Source of the DNA: Clostridiales bacterium Firm_11
GTDB taxonomy: Bacteria > Bacillota > Clostridia > Christensenellales > Aristaeellaceae
DNA: 64,000 bases
NCBI GenBank assembly: GCA_001604105.1
Contig: LVAQ01000024.1
Span: 174,670-238,669 of the forward strand
Direction of reading: 5' to 3'
Shown one piece after another: positions 9,371 to 16,980 of the stretch (positions within the stretch are counted from its first letter, which is position 1; each line of letters opens with the position of its first letter). Position numbers and translations under genes: made by a program. The notes under the pieces were generated by a model that had not been told where the DNA came from, made no database searches, and saw only the letters and a list, made by a program, of their open reading frames with translations.

Positions 9371-9413
9371 GATTCTTTTGAAGTTATCCTGTCAAATGAT
9401 TCTTCTTATCCTG
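9371..9413 (-). promoter_or_regulatory. Direct repeats, candidate binding site of the AraC-type regulator
   Basis: Two copies of CAGGATAA (minus strand; plus-strand TTATCCTG at 9384-9391 and 9406-9413) are spaced exactly 22 bases apart, two helical turns. Each is followed by an AGAATC. They lie upstream of the weak -10 of the ytfQ-like operon, the position expected for an AraC-family activator such as the regulator encoded just upstream. Confidence 0.45.
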
Positions 9414-9432
9414 AAAAATGGGAGTATTTTCC

Positions 9433-9475
9433 GAAAAAGGGCAGAATTTTCCGATTCACACGGTTTATTCTGCCC
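9433..9475 (-). terminator. Terminator of the sensor lipoprotein/kinase/regulator operon
   Basis: On the minus strand GGGCAGAAT and ATTCTGCCC form a nine-base stem followed by TTTTT. It lies about 150 bases past the end of the AraC-type regulator gene and separates it from the ytfQ-like operon. Confidence 0.75.
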
Positions 9476-9622
9476 TTGGTATGAACCATATGCTTCGTTA
9501 TACAATGGTTTGACCGTACGTCAAAGCCTGTGTGTCATACCTTTTGCCCGCCCGCTTTGGATGCGCACCTGTACCAGTGCTTCAACCTGTCTTGCCTTTG
9601 CGATGTAAAAGCACAGCGCTGC

Positions 9623-11212
9623 CTATGCCTCTTCCTTGCGATAATCCCTTGGCGATAGCCCCGTGTTCTTCTTGAACAGATAGCTGAAATAGTGAGGATC
9701 ATTATAGCCAACGGCAAAAGCCACATCCGACGTACGCATTTGCCTGTCGCGCAGGAGTTCTTTGGCCCTGGTCATTCGCATGCCCGTCAGGTATTCGGTA
9801 AAGGTAACCCCTGTTTCCTGTGAAAAAACCGTACAGAAGTGGTTATTGCTCAAGGCTACCTGCCCCGCAACATCCTTCAGGGTCAAATCCGGGTTGGCAA
9901 AGTTTTGATCGATAAAGTGCTTGGCTTTGCGTATCACCACGCCGTAGCGCGCCGAACCCTGCTCATCCCGAAAGCGGATCGCTCGCGCCAGCAATTCACG
10001 CGCCATGGCCATTGCCTCGGCCAGGGTTGCCGCCGTGGCGCTTTCTCCCTCCGGTTCAAAGGCGGATGGTATGATCTCCTGCGGGTTTCCCCCCGCATCG
10101 CGGATGATACGCGAGGCGGATAGCACGATATCCACAAAAATGTAGTTGATCATCAGCTTGCTCTGCGCCGCCGTCTGCCCAATCGAGCTGAGGTAGCCGG
10201 AGAGGATTGCATCGATCTCCGCGTCGTTCGCGTTTTTCAGTTTTTCATATATCTGCGGCACTTTGACATTCGCCAGCGTCATGCTGTCCTTGGGCGCGAT
10301 GTCCAGTACGCCCATGATGCTTCGGCCGCGGTTCACCCCTTCCGCTTCCTTGAGGGTGTGCAGGAGCGCGCAGGCATCTGCATAGGAAAGCGGTACGCCT
10401 GCCAGCGTGCGCACCGTAGTGCCGATGGCAATCACGGGTCTCAGCTCGGTGTTGCGCTCCACATCAAACTTGACCGCCTGCGCAAGGCCATAGGTACGCT
10501 CCTCAATATCGGTATCGTCATCCCCCATGACCAGCATCACAAACCGACCCTGCACCTGCCCAAGGCATACCGTGCCGCCGCTGCTTTCCGCCAGCCTGCA
10601 CAGCACGCTTTCGGCCGCGCGGGATTCTTCCACGCTCATCGGTTCCTGCCCCAAATCCACCACCATGGTCAGGTACTTGCCCGCCACCAGGCTCATTCTC
10701 AGGGCGCGCGCGCGTTCCATCAAATCCGCTTCCGGCGCGCCTGCAATCACATCCTCCACCAGCCGCTGCTTGAGCAGCTGCCCGCTGCACAGCAGTTGAT
10801 CGCGAAAGGTACGCAGGTTAGCCTGCCTGCGTTTATCCTCGCGGATTACCTCGGCGCTGCGTCCAAGCACATGCAGCAGTTCCTGCACGCTCACGGGCTT
10901 GAGCAGATACTCCTTGACGCCCAGCGATATGGCTTCCCGCGCGTAGGAAAAATCATCATACCCGCTCAAAATTACGATATACATCCACGGCATAGTGGCG
11001 CTGACCGCGCGGCATAGTTCCAGCCCGTCCATAAACGGCATACGGATATCGGTAATCAGAATATCCGGTTTGATATCCTGTAACATTGACAGAGCGATCT
11101 CCCCATCGGGCGCTTCGCCCGCCAGGACAAAATCCGTCTGTTCCCAAGGAAAATTGCTACGGATTCCTTCCCGCACCACAATTTCATCGTCCGCCAGAAA
11201 TACCTTGTACAT
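9623..11212 (-). CDS. AraC-type response regulator (YesN-like)
   Basis: Cytoplasmic two-component regulator of 529 residues. The receiver domain (about 1-120) has the acidic pair ADDE, the phosphoacceptor in ITDIRMP and the conserved Lys in YLLKPV. A middle region of unclear fold follows, and the last 100 residues form an AraC double helix-turn-helix (VALSNNHFCTVFSQETG, then SDVAFAVGYNDPHYFSYLFKK). The ATG at 11212 is chosen for GGGAGG seven bases upstream; it overlaps the end of the kinase gene by 29 bases, so the pair is translationally coupled. It probably activates the adjacent ytfQ-like transporter operon, where direct repeats are seen. Confidence 0.88.
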   Translation of the reverse strand: MYKVFLADDEIVVREGIRSNFPWEQTDFVLAGEAPDGEIALSMLQDIKPDILITDIRMPFMDGLELCRAVSATMPWMYIVILSGYDDFSYAREAISLGVKEYLLKPVSVQELLHVLGRSAEVIREDKRRQANLRTFRDQLLCSGQLLKQRLVEDVIAGAPEADLMERARALRMSLVAGKYLTMVVDLGQEPMSVEESRAAESVLCRLAESSGGTVCLGQVQGRFVMLVMGDDDTDIEERTYGLAQAVKFDVERNTELRPVIAIGTTVRTLAGVPLSYADACALLHTLKEAEGVNRGRSIMGVLDIAPKDSMTLANVKVPQIYEKLKNANDAEIDAILSGYLSSIGQTAAQSKLMINYIFVDIVLSASRIIRDAGGNPQEIIPSAFEPEGESATAATLAEAMAMARELLARAIRFRDEQGSARYGVVIRKAKHFIDQNFANPDLTLKDVAGQVALSNNHFCTVFSQETGVTFTEYLTGMRMTRAKELLRDRQMRTSDVAFAVGYNDPHYFSYLFKKNTGLSPRDYRKEEA

Positions 11213-12668
11213 CGTCCATCCTCCCAAACGGCACACAGAACGAAACCGCTGTGCCGCTTTCATCACTCTGGATGCGAACACCCTCCGGCTGGTTGTAGTA
11301 CAGTCGAATGCGTTTATTGACATTGAACAGGCCATAACTGCCCTGCTCTCCCTCGGCTGGCGCATCCATCTCCAGATTGGCGCGCACCTGCAACAACCGT
11401 TCCGCACTCATGCCCGCGCCATTGTCCCATACCGTCAGAACCATTTTATCATCCACCTGCGCGCCGCTTACACGCACAAGCCCTCGTCCGCGACGGTGCT
11501 TAATGCCATGGTATATGGCGTTTTCCACCAGCGGCTGCAAAAGCAGCTTGAGCACCTGCCCGCTATACAACGCTGTGGGAATATCGATCTCATAATCCAG
11601 AATATCCCGATAGCGCACCTTCTGAATTGTCAAATACCCCTGCAAGTGTTTGATTTCCTCCGAAAGGGGAATCCAGTCCCGTCCCTGCGAAAGCGATATA
11701 CGGAAAAAGTCGCTCAACGCCTGCGTTATATGGATTACCTCTTCAGCGCGCCTCGCCTCTGCCAGCCATACGATAGCATCCAACGTATTATAGAGGAAAT
11801 GCGGGGCAATCTGCGCCTGCAACGTCCTTAGCTCGCTGCGCTTGAGATTCTCCTGTTCGCGGCGATTCTCATCCATCAGCATTTGCAGCTTGACCGCCAT
11901 CACATTGAGGCTTTCCGTGAGGCCGCGCAGCTCTGTTACCTCCGGCTTATCCACACGCGCATGCAAATCTCCCTCGGCAACCGCTCCCGCAAATAGCTCC
12001 AGCTCCGCAATGGGTTTGCGGATCGCATGGGAAAGCGAGCGCTGCGCCAGCATGGCAAACCCAAAGGTCATGGTGAGCAGAAGCCCCATCATCCACACCA
12101 CCAGCATCAGCTGGTGCTGTAACGCACGGCTGGTTTCACTGGTAGCGCCGATTTCCAGCGTAATGTACTGCTCCAGCATATCCCCCACAAGCGAGGCAAC
12201 GCTGCGCACTTCCTCCAGCAACGCCTCGTTATCCGCTACCTGTGCACCGGCGGCTATCTGCTCGCCCATGCGGTCGATGTAACGCTTGAGCGTATCCATG
12301 GTACGCCGCGCCACCGTGAGTTCCTTCGCGTTTCCCCCGGTTGCGGTGGTCATCAGTTCTTCCATGATATGGTTTGCGTCATCCAGCATGACGTACTGCC
12401 TGCCCTGCGAAAAGGTAGTACGCCCCGCCACAATGCTCCACATCTCATCGGGGATATCCGTACTCACACGCGGCTTGAGCGAGGCCACCCGTTCCACCTG
12501 CATGATGGCCTGATGGTAGCTGTCTCCATAAGAGCGCATCATCCATATGCTTACCAGCGCGGGGATGAGCATCAGCAGCATGATCACCATAAAGCTGAAC
12601 CGCAACCGCTCCGCAAGGCTGTTGCCCACGCGCAACCTGCGAAAAACCTTGTCAAATACTGCTCGCAT
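11184..12668 (-). CDS. Sensor histidine kinase, YesM-like, with HAMP domain
   Basis: Membrane kinase of 494 residues. A first helix (about 24-44) and a second (about 186-206) enclose a roughly 140-residue extracytoplasmic helical sensor region, followed by a HAMP domain. The His_kinase family motif QIAPHFLYNTLDAI carries the phosphoacceptor His near residue 290. The ATPase domain has LLLQPLVENAIYHGI and WDNGAGMS and ends with GLFNVNKRIRL. The gene starts two bases after the stop of the sugar-binding lipoprotein gene, implying a sensor complex in which liganded binding protein contacts the kinase. It signals to the regulator encoded next. Confidence 0.88.
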   Translation of the reverse strand: MRAVFDKVFRRLRVGNSLAERLRFSFMVIMLLMLIPALVSIWMMRSYGDSYHQAIMQVERVASLKPRVSTDIPDEMWSIVAGRTTFSQGRQYVMLDDANHIMEELMTTATGGNAKELTVARRTMDTLKRYIDRMGEQIAAGAQVADNEALLEEVRSVASLVGDMLEQYITLEIGATSETSRALQHQLMLVVWMMGLLLTMTFGFAMLAQRSLSHAIRKPIAELELFAGAVAEGDLHARVDKPEVTELRGLTESLNVMAVKLQMLMDENRREQENLKRSELRTLQAQIAPHFLYNTLDAIVWLAEARRAEEVIHITQALSDFFRISLSQGRDWIPLSEEIKHLQGYLTIQKVRYRDILDYEIDIPTALYSGQVLKLLLQPLVENAIYHGIKHRRGRGLVRVSGAQVDDKMVLTVWDNGAGMSAERLLQVRANLEMDAPAEGEQGSYGLFNVNKRIRLYYNQPEGVRIQSDESGTAVSFCVPFGRMDDVQGISGGR

Positions 12669-12670
12669 GC

Positions 12671-13669
12671 TTAGTACTCCCTTGGGGGCAAAGAATCCAG
12701 ATCGGTATCAAACTCCGAAAACACCCGTTCATCCGAATAGATGTTGCGCGGAATGGTTTCCCCCGCTGCCAAACGCTTCGCCAGCGCCATGATCATATCC
12801 CCAATCAGCGGGGTGCATTCCACCACGCAGTTGATTTTGCCCTCCTTAAGCAGATCAATCGCCGCCTGTTCGCCGTCCACCGTTACGATTACGATATCCT
12901 TGCCGGGCGCAAGTCCCGCTTCCTCAATGGCTTCAATCGCGCCGAGGGTCATGCTGTCATTGTGGGAGAACAGCACGTCGATCACCGCATGGCGCGACAG
13001 CAACCCTTCCATGCACTCCTTGCCCTTGGAGCGCAGAAAATCGCCGGAGACGCTCTCCACGATGGTAAAGCGTGCATCCCCCGCCAGCTCATCCCGAAAG
13101 CCGCTGCCACGCGCCCGCATGGGCGTAGAATCCACCGTTCCTGATATCTCCACGATGGTAACCGTTTCCTGACCCGCCATTTTCTCCAGTAAAAAGCGGC
13201 CTGCCCTGCGCCCTTCGGCATAAAAATCCGAGCCCACAAAGCCTACAATCAGGCTCTCATCTGTGGTGTTGATCCGCCTGTCGGTAATCAATACCGGAAT
13301 GCCCGCCTGCTTGGCTTCTTCCAGCACATTATCCCAGCCATCCTCTACAATGGGGGAAAAGGCAATTACATCCACCTGATAGGCAATAAACGAGCGGATC
13401 GCTTTGATCTGCTTTTCCTGCTTTTGTTCCGCGTTCTCGTACATGAGCTGTACGCCCGCTCGCTTGGCCGCGTCCTGTATGGATTTGGTGTTGCCGATGC
13501 GCCAGGCGCTCTCGCTGCCCAGCTGTGAAAAACCCAGCAGCACCTGCGTATCATCCTCTGCGGCGGTGGTTGTTGCCACGTCGCTTTGCGGCGCGCAGGC
13601 GCTCAACAGGCAAACGCAGAGCGTGAGCACCGTCGCAAACGCCCGCTTTGCGGCAGGTAAAGCCCTCAT
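12671..13669 (-). CDS. Sugar-binding lipoprotein, YtfQ paralogue, probable sensory partner of kinase
   Basis: A periplasmic-binding-protein type 1 protein of 332 residues. The leader has a lipobox, LLSAC (Cys near residue 25), so it is anchored to the outer face of the membrane. The mature part is very YtfQ-like: LGFSQLGSESAWR, EKQIKAIRSF, SGTVDSTP and VSGDFLRSKGKECMEG. It is the first gene of an operon with a YesM-type kinase and an AraC-type regulator, but no permease follows directly. I infer that it presents sugar to the kinase rather than serving transport, although it could also feed the neighbouring transporter. Confidence 0.82.
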   Translation of the reverse strand: MRALPAAKRAFATVLTLCVCLLSACAPQSDVATTTAAEDDTQVLLGFSQLGSESAWRIGNTKSIQDAAKRAGVQLMYENAEQKQEKQIKAIRSFIAYQVDVIAFSPIVEDGWDNVLEEAKQAGIPVLITDRRINTTDESLIVGFVGSDFYAEGRRAGRFLLEKMAGQETVTIVEISGTVDSTPMRARGSGFRDELAGDARFTIVESVSGDFLRSKGKECMEGLLSRHAVIDVLFSHNDSMTLGAIEAIEEAGLAPGKDIVIVTVDGEQAAIDLLKEGKINCVVECTPLIGDMIMALAKRLAAGETIPRNIYSDERVFSEFDTDLDSLPPREY

Positions 13670-14281
13670 ATCGCATCCTCCTCATGTGTGCGGCAGGGGT
13701 GAACACCGCAATGGTTATCAAATCGTTGAACGAGTACCCGCTCTGCACTGCGCGTATCTATGTATCACCATAAACGTTTGTGTTTCGCAACGCTGCGCGG
13801 CACAGCTGCCTAGCCGCGCGTCCAATCATACCATCACTATCATATCGTTTACAATCGTACGCGCTGGCGGGTGCAATTTGGTTCATGGCGATTGTAACAG
13901 CGCCTTCCCAGACGCTGCATCCCGCCTGCCATCATGCAACCAATGCGCATGTTGCACATGCAAGCGCAACGGTATCGCAAGCACATTTTCTCCATAACAC
14001 AAACAGGCGCACCGTACCCTGTGCGCTTACAAGATTCTCCTTTGCCAGCCGCGATGAGCCCAAGATCGCCCCCCGTCAGGAATGGACGTTTCCGGACGGG
14101 AGGCCGCCCATCCAGTTGTTTGCTCTGCTAGGCGTACCATTATTGTATCATTTTCACGTTCCGCGCACAAGCGCTTGTTTGGTCAAGTATCGCTTTGTTT
14201 AACAAGCCAGGCTGATTATGCGCATCCAACCTTCGTATATCTGCATCAATACGCTCGTAAAAACACCCATCCTGCTTTGCA
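13670..14281. other. Intergenic region between the two sugar-sensing operons
   Basis: About 610 bases with no convincing gene. It holds the promoter of the lipoprotein/kinase/regulator operon (annotated separately) and, in the presumed leader, a GC-rich hairpin with arms GCGCGGC and GCCGCGC at 13795-13820. No obvious terminator was found for the degenerate ATPase gene that ends at 14282. Confidence 0.4.
13825..13854 (-). promoter_or_regulatory. Candidate promoter of the sensor lipoprotein operon
   Basis: TTGTAA, an 18-base spacer and TATGAT on the minus strand, about 155 bases before the lipoprotein start. Confidence 0.45.
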
Positions 14282-15787
14282 TTATGGATCATTGCGCGCC
14301 TGTTTTTCTGTTCGCGCCCAAAAATCATGCCAGGGCGCGCTGGGCGGCAGCGTAGCAAAATCTTCCCGTTCGTAAACCGCCTGCACCGCGCCGCCCAGCA
14401 CCTGTATCAATCGATCTGCCAGCGAAAGTGAATCCGCAAGGTTTACCGCCAGAATAAGCACCGCGATGCCCTTTTCCAGCAAGCGCTCAATGAGCTTCCA
14501 TATCTGCATGCGGCGTTCCACATCCGCACCCATAAACGGCTGCACACAAACTGCCACGCGCGGGCGCTGCAATAACGCACGCGTGTAAACCAGATCATAT
14601 TGCTGCTGCTGGGAAAGCGTCTCCACCGGCTGATCAAACACCGCTTCCCCCAGCATGGGTGCCAGCTCGCTGCGGATGCTCTGCTGCGGCGCGCTTCGCC
14701 GCCAAATATTCGCAATGCGGTGATCCAGCGTAAAGCATAGATTATCCATATAGCTCAGCTCTGGAAAAAGCATGGTCTGCGTGGGCTGCTGCTGAATAAC
14801 CGCCACATCCCGCAGGCGCTTTGCCGCAAATGGCCGCCCGCCTGTCAGAATGGTGCCGGAGGCGGGCTTTCTTGCGCCGCTGAACAGCGCGATCAAATCG
14901 CTGATGATATGGTTGTTCAGATCCTGCAATACCACGCATTCCCCGGGCGCTACGCACACGTTCAGCGAGCGGATGCTCCCATAGCGCAGGTTCCGCATCT
15001 CCAGCGCAGGGGTAGACCCCATGGGCACGGCCTTGGTACGCTCCTGCCTGCGTACCATTTGGGTATACGCTTCCACCCCAAAGCATTGCAGCGTTTCCGG
15101 CGGCGTATCGGCCGTCGAAACGGTTTTGGCAATCTGTCCGTTGACCATAATGGCCGCGCGTGTGCATATCTGCCGCGCTTCTTCATAATGCCTGCTCACA
15201 TAAAGAAAGGAGATGCCCGCGCTGGCATAGTGCCGCAGGATGCGCTGGAGCGTCCCCAACCGCGTATCGCTGATGACGCTGGCAGGTTCCATCAGCACGA
15301 TAAGCCTGCACCCCGCCACCACCGCCTTAACCAGCTCGGTTATAAAGCGAGGGAACGCAGAAAGATCCTTCGCGTAAGCATCCGCAGCCAGCGCAACGCC
15401 GGTTTCCCGCAGGAACGGTTCAAGCTGTCTGTTGAGCACCTTTCGGCGAATAAACAGCTTGCGAAATCCTTGCCGAAGCACAAAAACATTGTCCGCTACG
15501 GTCAAATCATCCGCCAATCCGCTTCGGCTTTCGATCACCCCGATGCGGTTATAGCTCAAATCACTATCCTGCCAGTGGTTGACCAGCTTGCCACGGTAAT
15601 ACACATACCCGTAATGCAGCGGCAGGTTTTGCCGCAGCAGGCGGATCATCGCCGCCAGCCCCGTATCATTGACGGGGATAAGCCCTACAATCTCGCCCGC
15701 GTCAATATCCAGGCAAAAGTGATTAAGCTCCGTTGCGCCCTGCTCTCGAAACGTAATGCGATCCATGCGGAGCACTTCTTCCTTCAT
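14282..15787 (-). CDS. Catalytically degenerate double ABC cassette protein (RbsA-like pseudo-ATPase)
   Basis: A 501-residue protein with the overall length and double-cassette layout of a CUT2 sugar ATPase but without working nucleotide sites. In cassette 1 the P-loop position reads GLIPVNDTGLA (no GK), the signature LSAFPRF and the Walker B LIVLMEPAS (Asp lost). In cassette 2 the P-loop region reads VVLQDLNNHI, the signature LSQQQQYD and the Walker B VCVQPFMGAD. Secondary features such as LTVADNVFV and LYVSRHYEEA keep the family pattern. The reading frame is intact, so this looks like selected loss of ATPase activity, not decay. It overlaps the kinase gene upstream by four bases. I infer a regulatory subunit that links the neighbouring transporter to the kinase. 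Confidence 0.78.
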   Translation of the reverse strand: MKEEVLRMDRITFREQGATELNHFCLDIDAGEIVGLIPVNDTGLAAMIRLLRQNLPLHYGYVYYRGKLVNHWQDSDLSYNRIGVIESRSGLADDLTVADNVFVLRQGFRKLFIRRKVLNRQLEPFLRETGVALAADAYAKDLSAFPRFITELVKAVVAGCRLIVLMEPASVISDTRLGTLQRILRHYASAGISFLYVSRHYEEARQICTRAAIMVNGQIAKTVSTADTPPETLQCFGVEAYTQMVRRQERTKAVPMGSTPALEMRNLRYGSIRSLNVCVAPGECVVLQDLNNHIISDLIALFSGARKPASGTILTGGRPFAAKRLRDVAVIQQQPTQTMLFPELSYMDNLCFTLDHRIANIWRRSAPQQSIRSELAPMLGEAVFDQPVETLSQQQQYDLVYTRALLQRPRVAVCVQPFMGADVERRMQIWKLIERLLEKGIAVLILAVNLADSLSLADRLIQVLGGAVQAVYEREDFATLPPSAPWHDFWARTEKQARNDP

Positions 15788-16824
15788 AAAAGCACCTCGC
15801 CGCTGGGCAGCTCGCGATTGCTCTGGATCATCGGCAGCGTGATGCGCACATCCGTACCCGCCATGGGGATGGAAAATACATGCAGTCCATACTCCTCCCC
15901 AAACAGCAGATGAATGCGGTTGTTCACGTTCACCAGCGCCACACCGCCGCCCGCGTCCTCCTTATCCTCCTGAAAAGCGCGCCCGCTTTGATCCAGACGT
16001 TCGTTGAGCTGGGATAGCGCGTGTTCGTCCATGCCTACCCCGTCATCCGATACCAATATGGTGAGCAGCTTTGCCGTACGCTCCAACTTGACCGTAAGCA
16101 TGCCCGCGCCGATTTTGAACTCCGTACCATGGATGATGCCGTTTTCCAGAATCGGCTGCAGGGTGAGCTTGGGGATTCGGCATCGATAAATGACCTCTTT
16201 ATCCTCCGGCGCACATTGGATGTTCAGGCGAAGGCGCGGCCCAAAACGATACTGCTGGATGCGAAAATAGGTTTCACAGTTTTGCAGCTCTTCTTCCACG
16301 GTCACCAGATTTTCTACCTTGCTGATGGTATAGCGGAAGAACACCGCCAGCGCTTCGGTCATATCCGCCACGCTGCCAAGCCCTGCCACCAGCGCCTCAC
16401 TGCGGATGCTCTCCAGTGTGTTGTAGAGAAAATGCGGATTGATCTGGTTTTGCAACGCGCGGTACTGCGCCTGCCTTTTGCTGAGTTTCAGCAGTCGGTT
16501 TGCGCTCAGTTCATTCTTTACATAGCCCGTCAACCGCTCCGTCACAGGGCTTAGCTGTAGGTTGCTGTTATCCAGGCTGGTGAGCGAGTATCCATCTAAA
16601 AACAGACCGATCATCCACTCCAATCGCCAATAGGGTCGCGCCAGCCAGAAATAGAGCAGGATGAATAGTGCGATTTGCAACGCGAGGGTCACGCTGAGCA
16701 ATACCTGCCACGCTTCCTGTCGGCTGGCCAACAAACAGCAGGTGACAAGCGCAAGCACAATGAGCGCCTCCGCCATAAAGAAGCCCAGCGTAATGTGGCT
16801 CAGGTATTTGAATCTTCGAAGCAT
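15784..16824 (-). CDS. Histidine kinase with two membrane helices and almost no extracytoplasmic part
   Basis: YesM/LytS-type kinase of 346 residues. The ATG at 16824 follows GGGGAGGGA; an upstream in-frame ATG has no ribosome site. Two helices (about 9-31 and 40-60) are joined by only about eight residues, so there is no periplasmic sensor domain and no obvious HAMP. The catalytic part has NQINPHFLYNTLESI with the phosphoacceptor His, LTLQPILENGIIHG and SDDGVGMDE, and ends with GVALVNVNNRIHLLFG. Its gene follows the AraC-type regulator and overlaps the pseudo-ATPase gene. This architecture resembles intramembrane-sensing kinases, which read the state of a partner membrane protein. Confidence 0.86.
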   Translation of the reverse strand: MLRRFKYLSHITLGFFMAEALIVLALVTCCLLASRQEAWQVLLSVTLALQIALFILLYFWLARPYWRLEWMIGLFLDGYSLTSLDNSNLQLSPVTERLTGYVKNELSANRLLKLSKRQAQYRALQNQINPHFLYNTLESIRSEALVAGLGSVADMTEALAVFFRYTISKVENLVTVEEELQNCETYFRIQQYRFGPRLRLNIQCAPEDKEVIYRCRIPKLTLQPILENGIIHGTEFKIGAGMLTVKLERTAKLLTILVSDDGVGMDEHALSQLNERLDQSGRAFQEDKEDAGGGVALVNVNNRIHLLFGEEYGLHVFSIPMAGTDVRITLPMIQSNRELPSGEVLL

Positions 16825-16980
16825 GAGCCGTCCCTCCCCGTTCTGGTGGCGCGTGGTCATCATACAAGCCACTGTTAAAACACATTGGCTTGTTACGGTT
16901 TGACCGCGAGCATGAACCCATAGCGCGCCCTGTCGGTTTCGGTTTACAGCGCCTGCAACACACGTGGCGTAACCGGGCGT

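Noticed and set aside
14282..15787. Pseudogene of a sugar ATPase
   Set aside because: All nucleotide sites are lost, but the 501-codon frame is uninterrupted, has a coupled start with the kinase gene, and keeps family length and layout, arguing for a selected function.
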